Below are positions 1 to 13,235 of a stretch of 64,000 nt of DNA, one piece after another; the stretch's first letter is position 1; each line of letters opens with the position of its first letter. The translations under genes and the position numbers were made by a program. The notes beneath the pieces were generated by a model. It did no database searches and had not been told where the DNA came from. It saw only the letters and a program-made list of their open reading frames with translations. Source of the stretch: an uncultured Prochlorococcus sp. (lineage in GTDB: Bacteria; Cyanobacteriota; Cyanobacteriia; PCC-6307; Cyanobiaceae); NCBI GenBank assembly GCA_902520485.1, contig CABYNZ010000002.1, forward strand, positions 26,879 to 90,878. The letters are read 5' to 3'.

Positions 1-275
1 TCGTCACTTCAATTCTTGATAGGTTTTTAGAGATTTACCGAGAAAATAGTAATATTGCTTTGGCAACTGTTACTTCTGCAGTCGAGCTTACTGATGAACA
101 GAAAGGTTTAATTACCAAAAAGATCATCAATATTGCTGGAACAGAAAAATTAGAACTTGTAACTAAAATCGACCCATCTCTTATTGGTGGTTTCGTTGCC
201 AGTGTAGGATCAAAAGTAATTGATGCTTCCCTTGCTTCACAAATTAGAAAACTTGGTTTATCTCTTTCCAAGTAA
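1..275 (+). CDS. atpH: ATP synthase F1 delta subunit, C-terminal part (5' end outside window)
   Basis: The frame is open from the window edge to the stop at 273-275. The last 90 or so residues match the C-terminal domain of the F1 delta subunit (OSCP family), with the typical LTDEQK and IDPSLIGG segments. This subunit links F1 to the peripheral stalk of the thylakoid ATP synthase. It is followed after 30 bp by atpA and then atpG, the usual cyanobacterial order. The gene is cut only by the window edge, so nothing indicates truncation in the genome. Confidence 0.93.
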   Translation, partial: VTSILDRFLEIYRENSNIALATVTSAVELTDEQKGLITKKIINIAGTEKLELVTKIDPSLIGGFVASVGSKVIDASLASQIRKLGLSLSK

Positions 276-293
276 CTTTTAAATCAACCTTAA

Positions 294-1823
<1,530 letters not shown>

Positions 1824-1841
1824 ATTTATTTAGGAGATACA

Positions 1842-2792
1842 ATGGCAAATCTTAAAGAGATTAGAGATCGAATCGTTTCCGTTAAAAATACAAGAAAAAT
1901 AACGGAGGCCATGAGACTTGTTGCAGCTGCAAAAGTTAGAAGAGCTCAAGATCAAGTTCTTAAGAGTAGACCTTTTGCAGATAAACTTGCACGGGTATTA
2001 GAAAATATTCAATCTAGAGTACAATTTGAGGCTGTCGACTCTCCTCTATTATCCAAGAGAGAAGTAAATAGCATCACCTTGGTTTGCATAACTGCGGATA
2101 GAGGTTTATGCGGTGGTTACAACACAAATATAATAAAAAAGGTAGAAATAAGATATGCAGAATTAGTCAAACAAGGGTATCAGCCAAATTTAATTTTGGT
2201 AGGAAAGAAAGCTATTGGATATTTTCAAAATAGAAAGGATAGATATGTAATTAAAAGTACTTTCAAAGAACTAGAACAGGTACCTACAGTCAACGACTCT
2301 GAGGGAGTTACAAATGAAATTTTAGCTGAATTTCTCTCAGAAAATTCTGATAGGGTGGAAATTATTTACACTAAATTCATCACTTTAGTTAGCTGCGCCC
2401 CTGTTGTTCAAACACTATTGCCACTTGACCCTCAAGGAATTGCTGAGGAAAATGATGAAATTTTTAGGTTGACTACAAAAAATAGTAAATTACTTGTTGA
2501 AAAATCAAATATTGAAAAAAGTGATTCAGAAAAGTTACCATCAGATATTGTTTTTGAACAAAGTCCTGATCAACTATTAGATTCTTTATTACCATTATAT
2601 TTACAGAATCAGGTACTAAGAGCTCTTCAAGAGTCGGCAGCTTCAGAACTCGCTTGCAGGATGACTGCTATGAATAATGCTAGTGATAATGCTAAAGAAC
2701 TAGCAAGTACTTTGAATCTAACCTATAACAAAGCCAGACAAGCAGCTATTACTCAAGAAATATTAGAAGTTGTAGGAGGTTCTGCAGTTTAG
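1842..2792 (+). CDS. atpG: ATP synthase F1 gamma subunit
   Basis: The 316 residues form the central rotor shaft that couples proton flow to catalysis. The N-terminal coiled-coil helix starts at MANLKEIRDRI, and the C-terminal helix ends in ITQEILEVVGG. A poorly conserved, charged insertion lies around residues 205-245. Cyanobacterial gamma subunits carry an insertion here that modulates ATP hydrolysis. I see no cysteine pair in it, so no plant-like thiol switch. A GGAG-type ribosome site precedes the ATG. Confidence 0.97.
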   Translation: MANLKEIRDRIVSVKNTRKITEAMRLVAAAKVRRAQDQVLKSRPFADKLARVLENIQSRVQFEAVDSPLLSKREVNSITLVCITADRGLCGGYNTNIIKKVEIRYAELVKQGYQPNLILVGKKAIGYFQNRKDRYVIKSTFKELEQVPTVNDSEGVTNEILAEFLSENSDRVEIIYTKFITLVSCAPVVQTLLPLDPQGIAEENDEIFRLTTKNSKLLVEKSNIEKSDSEKLPSDIVFEQSPDQLLDSLLPLYLQNQVLRALQESAASELACRMTAMNNASDNAKELASTLNLTYNKARQAAITQEILEVVGGSAV

Positions 2793-2808
2793 CAATAAGA
2801 TTTAGGAT

Positions 2809-3135
2809 ATGCCTGAATACAATATCAAAGTTCAATTTGAGCAAAAGACTTTTAGTTTTTTATGTTCTGAAGATCAAGATATTATTTCAGCGGCAAAAAT
2901 AAATGGAATAGATTTACCAAGTAGTTGTTGTTCAGGAGTTTGTACAGATTGTGCATCCATGATATTGGAAGGATCTGTAGATCAAGAAGATGCTATGGGA
3001 TTGAATGATGATTTGAGGGAAAAGGGCTTTGCACTTTTGTGTGTAGCATATCCCAAGTCAGATTTGAATATTGTGATTGGTAAAGAAGTCGAAGATGATT
3101 TATATAATGATCAATTTGGTAAATATCAAAAATGA
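2809..3135 (+). CDS. 2Fe-2S ferredoxin (plant type)
   Basis: The 108 residues carry a plant-type cluster signature C-x4-C-x2-C (SSCCSGVCTDC, near residues 39-48). The fourth ligand is the cysteine in FALLCVAYP. An extra cysteine sits next to the first ligand. It would be a soluble one-electron carrier. The gene lies 16 bp behind atpG on the same strand and overlaps the next small gene by 4 bp (ATGA), so it is probably co-transcribed with the ATP synthase genes. Its physiological partner cannot be told from sequence. Confidence 0.9.
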   Translation: MPEYNIKVQFEQKTFSFLCSEDQDIISAAKINGIDLPSSCCSGVCTDCASMILEGSVDQEDAMGLNDDLREKGFALLCVAYPKSDLNIVIGKEVEDDLYNDQFGKYQK

Positions 3136-3323
3136 AATTAATTTCAGTTGAATATTATTTAGATTGGCCAGTGTCAATAAAATTAAAAAATTTAAGGAAA
3201 TTTATCATTGCAAATTTAGAAAAAAAAGGTGATTTAATTCGATGGTCAATTGTTGATATTCAAAATTCTATTGACTCTTTTGGAACAAAAAAACTTAAAA
3301 TTAAAGCTGTCTTATCTAATTAA
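3132..3323 (+). CDS. Conserved small protein of unknown function (63 aa)
   Basis: A 63-residue basic protein with no signal peptide or membrane segment. The start overlaps the ferredoxin stop by 4 bp (ATGA), which suggests translational coupling and supports the start. I do not recognise a domain. The central stretch WPVSIKLKNLRKFI and the ending KKLKIKAVLS suggest a small alpha/beta fold. The context (behind a ferredoxin) is compatible with an accessory role, but that is a guess. Confidence 0.75.
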   Translation: MKLISVEYYLDWPVSIKLKNLRKFIIANLEKKGDLIRWSIVDIQNSIDSFGTKKLKIKAVLSN

Positions 3324-3350
3324 AAAATATAAATTGAAAAATTTTTAATA

Positions 3351-4409
3351 ATGGAAAATTCACCAACAATATTTATTGTTCCAACTGGTATTGGTTGTGA
3401 ATTAGGGGGTTTTGCTGGGGATGCACTTCCTACCGCTAAATTATTAGCATCGGCAAGTGGATGTTTAATTACTCATCCAAATGTTATGAATGGCGCTACT
3501 CTTTCTGAAAAAGATAAAAATATTTTTTATGTTGAAGGTTATAGTTTAGACCGACTTGCTAAAGGAGAAATCGCTTTAAAAAGAGTAAAGCAACAAAAAA
3601 TTGGGATAATTTTTGATTCAGCCATTGAAAAAAAAATATTAGTAAGACATTTACAAGTTGCTGATGCATGTGTTTCTACTTTAGGCATTAATGTTCATTC
3701 TTATGTGATAACACAAAAGCCATTAAACATAGTTATTGATTCTGATTCTTCAAAAATCAGTTGTGGCACAATCGAAAATCCTGACACTCTAATTGATGCT
3801 GGAAAATGTTTAATAGAAAAAGGAGTGACGGCAATAGCAATTGTGGCGAAATTTCCAGATGATTCAGATTCTTTAGAAACGAATATCTATCGAGAGGGGA
3901 ATGGGGTTGATCCTATTTCTGGAGTCGAAGCAGTTATTAGTCATTTAATAAGCAAACTTTTAAAAGTTCCCTGTGCTCACGCACCTGCTTTAAATCCAAT
4001 TGAATTGAATGAAAAATTAGACCCTCGTGCAGCTGCAGAAGAAATAGGATACACCTTTTTACCATCAGTACTGATTGGGTTAAGCAATGCACCTGACATC
4101 GTTGAATTGCCTTCTAAAAATGAATCAATCTCACTACACCCTGATCAGATTGAATCTATTGTTGTTCCAAATGGTGCACTTGGTGGAGAAGCAGTATTAG
4201 CAGGGATTGAAAAAGGTTTAAATATTATCTCTGTAAAAAATCAAAATACATTAAAAGTGACAAATGAGTTTTATGATTATCCCAATCTTTTTGAAGTGGA
4301 TAATTATTTAGAAGCTGCAGGCATAATTCTTGCTATCAAAAAAGGTATCAACCTGGATTCAGTTAAAAGACCTTTAAAAAAAATCCAACAGTGTTCTTAT
4401 AATGACTAA
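3351..4409 (+). CDS. DUF3326 family protein
   Basis: The 352-residue protein resembles the DUF3326 family of cyanobacteria and plants, which is uncharacterised. It starts with a glycine-rich segment (FIVPTGIGCELGGFAGDALPT). A conserved acidic/glycine region follows around residue 175-185, then PCAHAPALNP. No signal peptide is present. It is convergent with nadE, and the last 4 bp of the two genes overlap. The function is unknown, and I infer only that it is cytosolic. Confidence 0.85.
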   Translation: MENSPTIFIVPTGIGCELGGFAGDALPTAKLLASASGCLITHPNVMNGATLSEKDKNIFYVEGYSLDRLAKGEIALKRVKQQKIGIIFDSAIEKKILVRHLQVADACVSTLGINVHSYVITQKPLNIVIDSDSSKISCGTIENPDTLIDAGKCLIEKGVTAIAIVAKFPDDSDSLETNIYREGNGVDPISGVEAVISHLISKLLKVPCAHAPALNPIELNEKLDPRAAAEEIGYTFLPSVLIGLSNAPDIVELPSKNESISLHPDQIESIVVPNGALGGEAVLAGIEKGLNIISVKNQNTLKVTNEFYDYPNLFEVDNYLEAAGIILAIKKGINLDSVKRPLKKIQQCSYND

Positions 4410-6103
4410 TAAGATATTGCTATGGGAACTCTCCAGTCACTTCCCAATGATTGACTGCTTAGTTTTAAGATTGGAGGAGCTTGCTTTCTTTTAAATTCCG
4501 CTTTTTTTATGAGTGAGATAATTTTTAAAATTAAATCTTTTTTATAACCATCTTCTTCTAGTTGTTGTAAATCTTTTTTCTCTTCAATAATTCCTTTAAG
4601 AATATTGTCTAAAATAGAATAAGGCGGGAGAGAATCAGTATCTAATTGATCAGGACCTAATTCGGCACTTGGAGCTTTCGTACGTATATTTTCTCCAATT
4701 ATATCTACATTAGTATTTAACATATATGATTTTCTATGATTAATTGAATCTTCACTATCAAGCCAATTGCATAATTTAAAAACATTAGTTTTATATAAAT
4801 CCCCAATTACCGATAATCCTCCATTCATATCACCATAAAGTGTGCAATATCCTACAGCAAGCTCTGATTTATTTCCTGTTGAAAGTAATAAATGCTTTTC
4901 TTGATTTGCTAAAGCCATCAGAAGCGTTCCTCTGATTCTTGATTGAATATTTTGATTTGTTATTTCAGCCATCTCGAAAGATATGGTATTTATAAAAGAT
5001 TCTTCAAAAGAGCTCATCAAATTTTCAATTGGAATGCTATTGAAATTTATTTTTAATCTTCTCGCTAAATCTTTCGCATCACTCTTTGAATGAGATGAGC
5101 TCCACTTAGAAGGCATTGAGACGCAATATATATTATTACTCCCAAGAGCAGCTGTAGCAATTGCTGAAACTAGTGCTGAATCAATGCCACCACTTAGTCC
5201 AATTAAAGCTGTTTTAAAATCGCATTTTTGAGCATAATCCCTAACACCAAGGACTAATGCATCAAAAATTAATGACATCTCAGACTTTTCAATTTTATTT
5301 TTTTGAGGATTTGTTTGCTCAATATCCCAACTGGTGAGGTCTTCTGAAAAAGCTTTTAATTGTTTAATTTTAGATCCATATTTGTCAAGAATAAAACTAT
5401 TTCCATCAAAAATTAAATTATCATTTGCTCCAATCTGGTTTACATATATCAGCGGCACTCGAAGATATTTGGCAGCAAAACTGGAAACTTTGGATCTTAG
5501 CTCTAACTTTTTGAAGGTATATGGGGAGGCCGATAAGTTAATTAAGATATCAACTTTTTTTTGCTTTAAATCAAAAATAGGATTCTTTTTATGAATTCCT
5601 CTACCTTCTATATTTTTGTTGACCCATAAATCCTCACATATAGTAAAACCAAGTCGCCATGTTTTATTATTAATTACTTTTGTTAATACGGAAACTTTTT
5701 CTTCTGATCTAAAGTATCTTTTCTCATCAAATACTTCATAGGTGGGAAGAATAATTTTACGAGCAATTATTTTCCACTTACCGCTCTCAAGCAATGCAAT
5801 AGAATTATAAAGATTTGGGAAAAAAGAATCATTTATTAACTCAGCTATCCCTACTGTTATACTCAACTTTCCATATTTTTTATTAATGTCTAAGGCTAAT
5901 TGGTCAAGAATTTGATATTGATTTTTGATTAAATTTTTTTTTAAAAGTAGGTCATTTGCTGGATATCCCCATAGTGATAATTCTGGAGTAAGAACTAAAT
6001 CAGCAGAAGTTGAGCTAGCTTTAGAAGCAGTACAAAGTATTTTTTTTGCATTACCTTCTAAATCACCAACAACTGGATTAATTTGAGCAAGTAAGAACTT
6101 CAT
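4406..6103 (-). CDS. nadE: Glutamine-dependent NAD+ synthetase
   Basis: The 565 residues hold two fused domains. The N-terminal glutaminase (nitrilase family) has the triad E41, K116 and C156. The C-terminal NAD synthetase has the ATP-binding loop SGGIDS at residues 304-309. The enzyme amidates deamido-NAD with ammonia taken from glutamine, the last step of NAD synthesis. The length is typical of the two-domain form. The start lies 8 bp after the nadD stop, so both form a unit for the last two steps of the pathway. Confidence 0.96.
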   Translation of the reverse strand: MKFLLAQINPVVGDLEGNAKKILCTASKASSTSADLVLTPELSLWGYPANDLLLKKNLIKNQYQILDQLALDINKKYGKLSITVGIAELINDSFFPNLYNSIALLESGKWKIIARKIILPTYEVFDEKRYFRSEEKVSVLTKVINNKTWRLGFTICEDLWVNKNIEGRGIHKKNPIFDLKQKKVDILINLSASPYTFKKLELRSKVSSFAAKYLRVPLIYVNQIGANDNLIFDGNSFILDKYGSKIKQLKAFSEDLTSWDIEQTNPQKNKIEKSEMSLIFDALVLGVRDYAQKCDFKTALIGLSGGIDSALVSAIATAALGSNNIYCVSMPSKWSSSHSKSDAKDLARRLKINFNSIPIENLMSSFEESFINTISFEMAEITNQNIQSRIRGTLLMALANQEKHLLLSTGNKSELAVGYCTLYGDMNGGLSVIGDLYKTNVFKLCNWLDSEDSINHRKSYMLNTNVDIIGENIRTKAPSAELGPDQLDTDSLPPYSILDNILKGIIEEKKDLQQLEEDGYKKDLILKIISLIKKAEFKRKQAPPILKLSSQSLGSDWRVPIAISY

Positions 6104-6111
6104 TCGACTAA

Positions 6112-6678
6112 TTAAGTGGATTCATATAAATTATTATTTTTAACAATATCTATTAATGAAGTTGGTAAATTAGAATAATTTAAATTTGACCTGAGCTTAG
6201 AACTTGAAATGTTTGGGATTTTTATGGTTGAAATCTTAAATTTCACTTTATAAGTATCTAACATTTTAAGAGTGTTTGATTCAACAGGATATCCCTCTCT
6301 TAAAATCACTAAAAAATTAACCTCTTCAGTAATTTTATCAAAATTTTTCCAGTAGAAAATATCTTTAATCAAATCGCTACCGATAACAAAATCTAGATTA
6401 TTTAATTCATAAATTCTTTTACATTTTTTAATTGACTCTACTGCCCATTGGCTACTAACACTTTGATTAAACAAAATTTTAGGATTATCTAAATCTTCAA
6501 TAAGAGTTTTTAATAAAAGGCTACGAATTGAGATATCCTCTTTGTGATTTTTGTTAGGGTTGTTACTAACATAACCAATTGTAAAAGCATATATTTTGGA
6601 TAATTCTTCAAGTATTTTTTCATGTCCAATGGTAGGTGGATCTGCACTGGTACCAAATAATGCAATGCTTTTCCCCAT
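6112..6678 (-). CDS. nadD: Nicotinate-nucleotide adenylyltransferase
   Basis: The 188 residues show the nucleotidyltransferase signature GTSADPPTIGH (residues 9-19; the TxGH motif binds the ATP phosphates). The C-terminal SSSKLRS motif replaces the classical ISSTxIR. It joins nicotinate mononucleotide with ATP to give deamido-NAD, the substrate of the adjacent NadE. The genes are separated by only a few bases and are transcribed together. Confidence 0.93.
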   Translation of the reverse strand: MGKSIALFGTSADPPTIGHEKILEELSKIYAFTIGYVSNNPNKNHKEDISIRSLLLKTLIEDLDNPKILFNQSVSSQWAVESIKKCKRIYELNNLDFVIGSDLIKDIFYWKNFDKITEEVNFLVILREGYPVESNTLKMLDTYKVKFKISTIKIPNISSSKLRSNLNYSNLPTSLIDIVKNNNLYEST

Positions 6679-6685
6679 TTAAGTT

Positions 6686-7927
6686 TTAAGGCAGAACACT
6701 AACAAAATTATTTTTTAAATTTCTATTTGCAAAATAAATATTTATGTGATTAAAAATCTCCGGGTCATTAAAAGTCATATTTTGGATCATAACAGCGGGT
6801 TCTATTAAAGAAGCTTTGCTTCTTATAAATATTTCTTTTGCTGCTAATTTCCCAAGGATTTTTGTTGAATGTACTGCGATTGCTGCTTGAATAATTGCTA
6901 TGGGTCCATAGGGTAATAATGACAGCCCGTTAGTAAAAGGTGCTGTTAATAGAATTACTTTCTTAATAAGGTTGAAAGAGGTATTGACGCCTGCTTGAGT
7001 CACTCCCAAACATAAATTATTAATGGATATATTTTTAAATATTTTTCTTGTAGATTCACCTCTCAACTTAAAGCCGTAAATCTTGCTTAATTCACTAATC
7101 AATGCAGTATCTATTGCGAAACTACCAGCAACATCAAATAAAATAAAAGGATTAAGAGCCACTGCGGATGCCTTTATAGTTGAAAATTTTCCAATAGTTG
7201 ATTGAGCTAATTTCTGCCTTCTTTTCAATCTTTGCTCTTTTATTCGCAGAAATAATTTGTCAGCTAATTGAATAGAATTTAGTGTTAATAATAATTCACC
7301 ATATTTAGTTATTAATTTTGTTATGTAATTTTTAAGATTGTTTTCATTATTAATTATTATTGGAATATTTAAGTCTTTTGGAAGCTTAAATTTTATATTT
7401 TCAATTATTTCTTTTAATTCATTTTTATTAAATAGGTCGATTTTGTTTAGAATTATAATAATTTTTTTCCCATCTTTTATAAAAGAGCTTATTTCTCTTA
7501 ACTCATTTCTATTTAAATCTCCAGAAACTATAAACAAAATAAGGTCTGAATGATTTATAAAAGAGTAAACTTTATCTGGAAATCTAATATTGCAGAAATC
7601 AAATCCTGGAGAATCTAGCAACTCTAAACTATTGAGTGTTTGATCTTTAAGAGGCAAAGTTTCCAATTGTATTGCCTTTGTGGTCCCATTAATAATATCT
7701 GTTTTGAATACATCTTTTTTTAATAAAGAATTTAAAACAGAAGATTTACCTGCACCTGATTTACCATATGCGCCAATTCTTATTTTTTTTTCTTTGAGTC
7801 TTAAAAGTTGTTGATTAAAAGAAATTATTTCTCTATTGAGAAAACTTTTTTCATAATTGGTAAGATTAATAGTCTCCCACCATTTTTTTAAAAGTAAATA
7901 ATTTTCTTTAATTATAAATTGTTTCAT
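6686..7927 (-). CDS. GTPase with C-terminal DUF697 domain
   Basis: The 413-residue protein has an Era-like G domain: G1 GKSGAGKS at 55-62, G3 DSPG at 105-108, G4 NKID at 161-164. A hydrophobic helical DUF697 region follows. The protein probably associates with membranes. The start overlaps the stop of the upstream CBS-domain gene by 4 bp (ATGA), so translation is likely coupled. Relatives are conserved in cyanobacteria without an assigned role. Confidence 0.88.
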   Translation of the reverse strand: MKQFIIKENYLLLKKWWETINLTNYEKSFLNREIISFNQQLLRLKEKKIRIGAYGKSGAGKSSVLNSLLKKDVFKTDIINGTTKAIQLETLPLKDQTLNSLELLDSPGFDFCNIRFPDKVYSFINHSDLILFIVSGDLNRNELREISSFIKDGKKIIIILNKIDLFNKNELKEIIENIKFKLPKDLNIPIIINNENNLKNYITKLITKYGELLLTLNSIQLADKLFLRIKEQRLKRRQKLAQSTIGKFSTIKASAVALNPFILFDVAGSFAIDTALISELSKIYGFKLRGESTRKIFKNISINNLCLGVTQAGVNTSFNLIKKVILLTAPFTNGLSLLPYGPIAIIQAAIAVHSTKILGKLAAKEIFIRSKASLIEPAVMIQNMTFNDPEIFNHINIYFANRNLKNNFVSVLP

Positions 7928-8907
7928 GATTTATTTTTCGACCAACCGGCTAATACTGATAACACAGCTTCTGCACCAATAATTCCCACGAATCCCCCGA
8001 ATTCATCTACTACTACTTTCACTCCTTTATGATTCTTGTCAAATTTAGTTAATAATTGATCTGCTTTAATCATTTCGGGAATGTAGTCCACAGGTTCGCA
8101 AATGTCTGATAATAATTTTTTATTTTCCCCATTAATTAATTTTGCCAACATTTTTTCACGCTTTACTACCCCTTGAATTTTGTCAACCTTATCTCCCAAA
8201 ATAACCCACCATGGAGAGCTGTCAGACATTATAATTTTTGATATTTCATCAAGATTTGAAGACCCATGAAGACAAGGTGCCGATACCCTAGGTGTCATTA
8301 AGTCTTTAGCTTTTAAATCATTTAATTGAAAAACCTTAAATATCATTGCCGCCTCATCAGCTTCTATAAAACCTTTCTGACTTCCAATTTTTGCCATTTG
8401 TCTAATTTCTTCTTCATCAGTTGAAATTTCGTTTTCTGCTGTAATCACAGGAAATATCTGTTCAATTAATATTAAAAATGGTCTCATTAGAGTATTTAAT
8501 ATTCTCAAAATAGGAACCGACAGTAAGGCTATTTGAACAGAAAATCTTGTGCCAAGAGCTTTGGGGAGTACTTCTCCAACTAAAACAACTAGTATGTAAA
8601 AAGCTATTGAAAAAAGGGTTAAACCAAAACTGCTATTAATTACCAATGCTCCGTATACTCCTAGTATAAGACTGCCAATTATATTAAATCCGTTATTAGT
8701 AATAGTAATCACAGTGAGTGTTCGTCCAAGATGTTTTCTAAGTTTTAGAAGTTGATTCGCAGAACTTTTTGGCTTTTGTCTAGAGGCAATTTCTAAAATT
8801 CTAATTGAATTTACAGCTAAAAAAGCTGCTTCCACTCCCGAACAACATGCTGATCCAATTAAAATAATTATTATAAGTAAAATTAAAGCGTAAACACTTG
8901 GTTCCAT
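7924..8907 (-). CDS. CNNM-type membrane domain plus CBS domains (HlyC/CorC family)
   Basis: The 327 residues begin with a CNNM/DUF21 membrane domain of about four hydrophobic helices in the first 150 residues. A CBS pair follows (from DLMTPRVSAP to VVVDEFGGFVGI). Family members are linked to divalent cation (Mg2+, Co2+) transport. The usual C-terminal transporter-associated domain is missing, and the protein ends soon after the second CBS repeat. It overlaps the GTPase gene by 4 bp. The substrate is not readable from the sequence. Confidence 0.88.
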   Translation of the reverse strand: MEPSVYALILLIIIILIGSACCSGVEAAFLAVNSIRILEIASRQKPKSSANQLLKLRKHLGRTLTVITITNNGFNIIGSLILGVYGALVINSSFGLTLFSIAFYILVVLVGEVLPKALGTRFSVQIALLSVPILRILNTLMRPFLILIEQIFPVITAENEISTDEEEIRQMAKIGSQKGFIEADEAAMIFKVFQLNDLKAKDLMTPRVSAPCLHGSSNLDEISKIIMSDSSPWWVILGDKVDKIQGVVKREKMLAKLINGENKKLLSDICEPVDYIPEMIKADQLLTKFDKNHKGVKVVVDEFGGFVGIIGAEAVLSVLAGWSKNKS

Positions 8908-8981
8908 TAAAATAGTTTAGGTACTAAATCTGTTTTAATTCATTCTTCCATTTATTTTTTAAACACGCCAATACCCAATTT

Positions 8982-10307
8982 ATGTTTAAACCTGACAATA
9001 AAGTTTTTGAAGAAAGAAGAGAAATTTTCCTAAATAAATTAGGTGGAAAAGCTGCTATTATTCCGGGGGCTAATCTGGTAAAGCATCATGCTGATTGTGA
9101 ATATCCTTTTAGACAAGATAGTAATTTTTGGTATTTGACTGGTTTCGATGAGCCAGATGCAATCGCTCTTTTCTTATCACATAAGCCAAAGGGAGAAAGA
9201 TTCATTATGTTTGTAGCTCCTAAGGATGTTATTAGCGAAGTCTGGCATGGATTTAGATGGGGTCTAGAAGGAGCTGAAAAAGAGTTTAATGCAGATAAGG
9301 CTCACTCAATAAATGAATTAAAAGATTTACTCCCAGCTTACATTCATGGTTCTGATGAACTTGTGTTTTCAATTGGTAAGCATCCATCAATTGAGAAACT
9401 AGTTCTTGAGATATTTTCACAACAACTTGAAAATCGCTCAAGATTAGGGATTGGTGCAAATTCTATAAAATCTCCAGAAAACTATTTAAATGAAATGAGA
9501 TTAATTAAAAGTGAATTCGAAATTAAAAGAATGAGAGAGGCTATACAAATTTCAGCCGAAGCTCATGAACTAGTTAGAGAATCTATTTCTTCGAAGAAAA
9601 ATGAAAGACAAATTCAAGGTCTTCTAGAGGGATTTTTTTTGGAAAAAGGGGCGAGAGGACCAGCCTATAACTCTATTGTCGCTTCAGGAGATAATGCATG
9701 TATTTTGCATTACACATCAAATAACTCACCTTTGAAGAAGGGAGATTTATTATTGGTGGATGCTGGCTGCTCACTAACTGATTATTACAATGGAGACATA
9801 ACAAGAACTATTCCAATAGGTGGTAAATTTTCTAATGAGCAAAAAATTATTTATGAAATTGTGTTGAACGCGCAGAAAAATGCTATTCAAAGTGCTGTAA
9901 AGGGATCGAATTCTAGTGCTGTTCATAATGTTGCTTTAACTATTTTGATAGAAGGATTAAAAGAAATTGGGTTATTATCTGGAAGTATTGAAGAGATAAT
10001 TGAGAACCAATCTTATAAACATCTTTACATGCATAGAACTGGACATTGGCTGGGCTTAGATGTTCATGATGTTGGAGCATATAGAATGGGAGATTATGAT
10101 ATGCCATTACAAAATGGAATGATTCTTACAGTAGAACCTGGGATTTATATAAGTGATAGGATCCCAGTCCCTGAAGGACAACCTCTAATAGACGAGAAAT
10201 GGAAAGGTATAGGGATTAGAATAGAAGATGATGTTCTGGTTAAAGAGACAAACCCAGAAGTTTTGAGTATTGCAGCACTAAAAGAAATTTCTGATTTAGA
10301 ATTTTAA
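8982..10307 (+). CDS. pepP: Xaa-Pro aminopeptidase (M24B)
   Basis: The 441 residues hold an aminopeptidase-P N-terminal domain followed by the pita-bread M24 fold. The five metal ligands are all present: D260 (VDAGCS), D272 (NGDITRT), H355 (HRTGHWLG), E385 (VEPGIY) and E415 (RIEDDV). It would remove N-terminal residues preceding proline in the cytosol. It is divergent from the CNNM gene, with a 74 bp gap carrying both promoters. Confidence 0.95.
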   Translation: MFKPDNKVFEERREIFLNKLGGKAAIIPGANLVKHHADCEYPFRQDSNFWYLTGFDEPDAIALFLSHKPKGERFIMFVAPKDVISEVWHGFRWGLEGAEKEFNADKAHSINELKDLLPAYIHGSDELVFSIGKHPSIEKLVLEIFSQQLENRSRLGIGANSIKSPENYLNEMRLIKSEFEIKRMREAIQISAEAHELVRESISSKKNERQIQGLLEGFFLEKGARGPAYNSIVASGDNACILHYTSNNSPLKKGDLLLVDAGCSLTDYYNGDITRTIPIGGKFSNEQKIIYEIVLNAQKNAIQSAVKGSNSSAVHNVALTILIEGLKEIGLLSGSIEEIIENQSYKHLYMHRTGHWLGLDVHDVGAYRMGDYDMPLQNGMILTVEPGIYISDRIPVPEGQPLIDEKWKGIGIRIEDDVLVKETNPEVLSIAALKEISDLEF

Positions 10308-10361
10308 AATTTGACTTATCTAGTTAATAGATTTATTTTTTATTAAGTTTAAAGCTCAAAA

Positions 10362-10520
10362 ATGAATAAGTCTGATTCATATGATTCGAAACTATCTCAA
10401 GCAAGAGGTTTAGCTAGCCAGCTCGGCATGTTTGCAGAAGAAAATGATATCCCTAAAGATCTTTGGGATTCATTGGAAGCTACAATTTATAACTTTTATG
10501 AAGTAGCCAATGATAGATAA
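10362..10520 (+). CDS. Small conserved acidic protein (52 aa), unknown
   Basis: This short ORF has 52 residues and ends NFYEVANDR. It is acidic and helical, without membrane segment or cysteines. It fills the gap between pepP and ycf65 and reads like a real protein (good periodicity, ATG start). Internal segments such as ARGLASQLGMFAEEN suggest an amphipathic helix pair. I do not recognise a family. Confidence 0.6.
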   Translation: MNKSDSYDSKLSQARGLASQLGMFAEENDIPKDLWDSLEATIYNFYEVANDR

Positions 10521-10629
10521 AAATCTTTTGAAGAATGATTTATCATTTACTAAATCCAAGAAATTTTGAAAAAATTAATCAAAATGTGACCATAAACTGA
10601 TAAATTATTTATTAAACATAAATAAGTGA

Positions 10630-11106
10630 ATGACTTCATCAGATAAGTTAAATCAAAATTCAACAGAAAAAAACGAAAAAAACAGTGATGCCCCAAAGGC
10701 TAAAAATTCTTCTTCTAATTCAGGAATGATGGGTGCCACTGCTGTATTAGCAGCAGCCACAATTGATGAAGATGGAGTACCTACTGGTTATACTCCTAAG
10801 CCTGACGAAGGAAGGTTCATAATTAAAGTATTGTGGTTACCTGATAACGTTGCTTTAGCAGTCGATCAAATAGTAGGAGGAGGCCCAAGCCCTCTTACTG
10901 CTTATTATTTTTGGCCAAGAGATGATGCTTGGGAAAAATTAAAATGTGAACTAGAGAATAAAGTTTGGATTACAGATAACGAAAGAGTAGAAATATTGAA
11001 TAAGGCTACTGAAGTAATAAATTATTGGCAAGAAGAAGGTAAAACAAAGAAATTAGAAGAAGCCAAATTAAAGTTTCCAGAAGTAACTTTTTGCGGAACC
11101 GCTTAA
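10630..11106 (+). CDS. ycf65: Ycf65 / plastid-specific 30S ribosomal protein PSRP-3 homologue
   Basis: The 158 residues have a low-complexity N-terminus rich in S, N, K and E up to about residue 60. A core matching PSRP-3/Ycf65 follows, with the characteristic segments [31 protein letters not shown] and [11 protein letters not shown]. The protein binds the small ribosomal subunit in cyanobacteria and chloroplasts. The N-terminal extension is longer than in most plastid versions. It is convergent with atpC, with only 3 bp between the stops. Confidence 0.9.
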   Translation: MTSSDKLNQNSTEKNEKNSDAPKAKNSSSNSGMMGATAVLAAATIDEDGVPTGYTPKPDEGRFIIKVLWLPDNVALAVDQIVGGGPSPLTAYYFWPRDDAWEKLKCELENKVWITDNERVEILNKATEVINYWQEEGKTKKLEEAKLKFPEVTFCGTA

Positions 11107-11109
11107 ATA

Positions 11110-11514
11110 TTAGTTCTTCGCAGCTTGAATTCGAGCCTCAGCTTTCGAAACTTCTTTTAAGGCTTTAATTTTTTCTGGATTTTTTTCATTTTCAGAAAAT
11201 TTGCTTATCGCTAATTTTGCTTCTTTAAGATCTTGTTCAGCATTTTGAACATTAATCTCAGAACCAATTTCAGCATTATTTACTAAAACTATAACTTCAT
11301 CTGATTCTATTTCAGCGAAGCCTCCCATTAGAGCTATTGATTGCCACTGAGAATTCATTCTTAGCCTTAAAACCCCAATATCTATAGCAGTTACTAAAGA
11401 GATATGTCCTGGTAGTATGCCAAGTTGACCAGTAGTACTAGGAAGGATTACTTCTTCAGCCTCTCCTTGATAAACATTTTTGTTAGGAGCTAAAACTTTT
11501 AGAGAAATTGCCAT
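11110..11514 (-). CDS. atpC: ATP synthase F1 epsilon subunit
   Basis: The 134 residues consist of an N-terminal beta-sandwich ([29 protein letters not shown]) and a C-terminal helical pair that can inhibit ATP hydrolysis. It lies 42 bp behind atpB on the minus strand, the conserved cyanobacterial atpBE arrangement away from the main atp operon. Confidence 0.95.
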   Translation of the reverse strand: MAISLKVLAPNKNVYQGEAEEVILPSTTGQLGILPGHISLVTAIDIGVLRLRMNSQWQSIALMGGFAEIESDEVIVLVNNAEIGSEINVQNAEQDLKEAKLAISKFSENEKNPEKIKALKEVSKAEARIQAAKN

Positions 11515-11556
11515 TAATTTAAAATTATTGAAGGTGATATATTTATATTCAAATAT

Positions 11557-13235
<1,679 letters not shown>
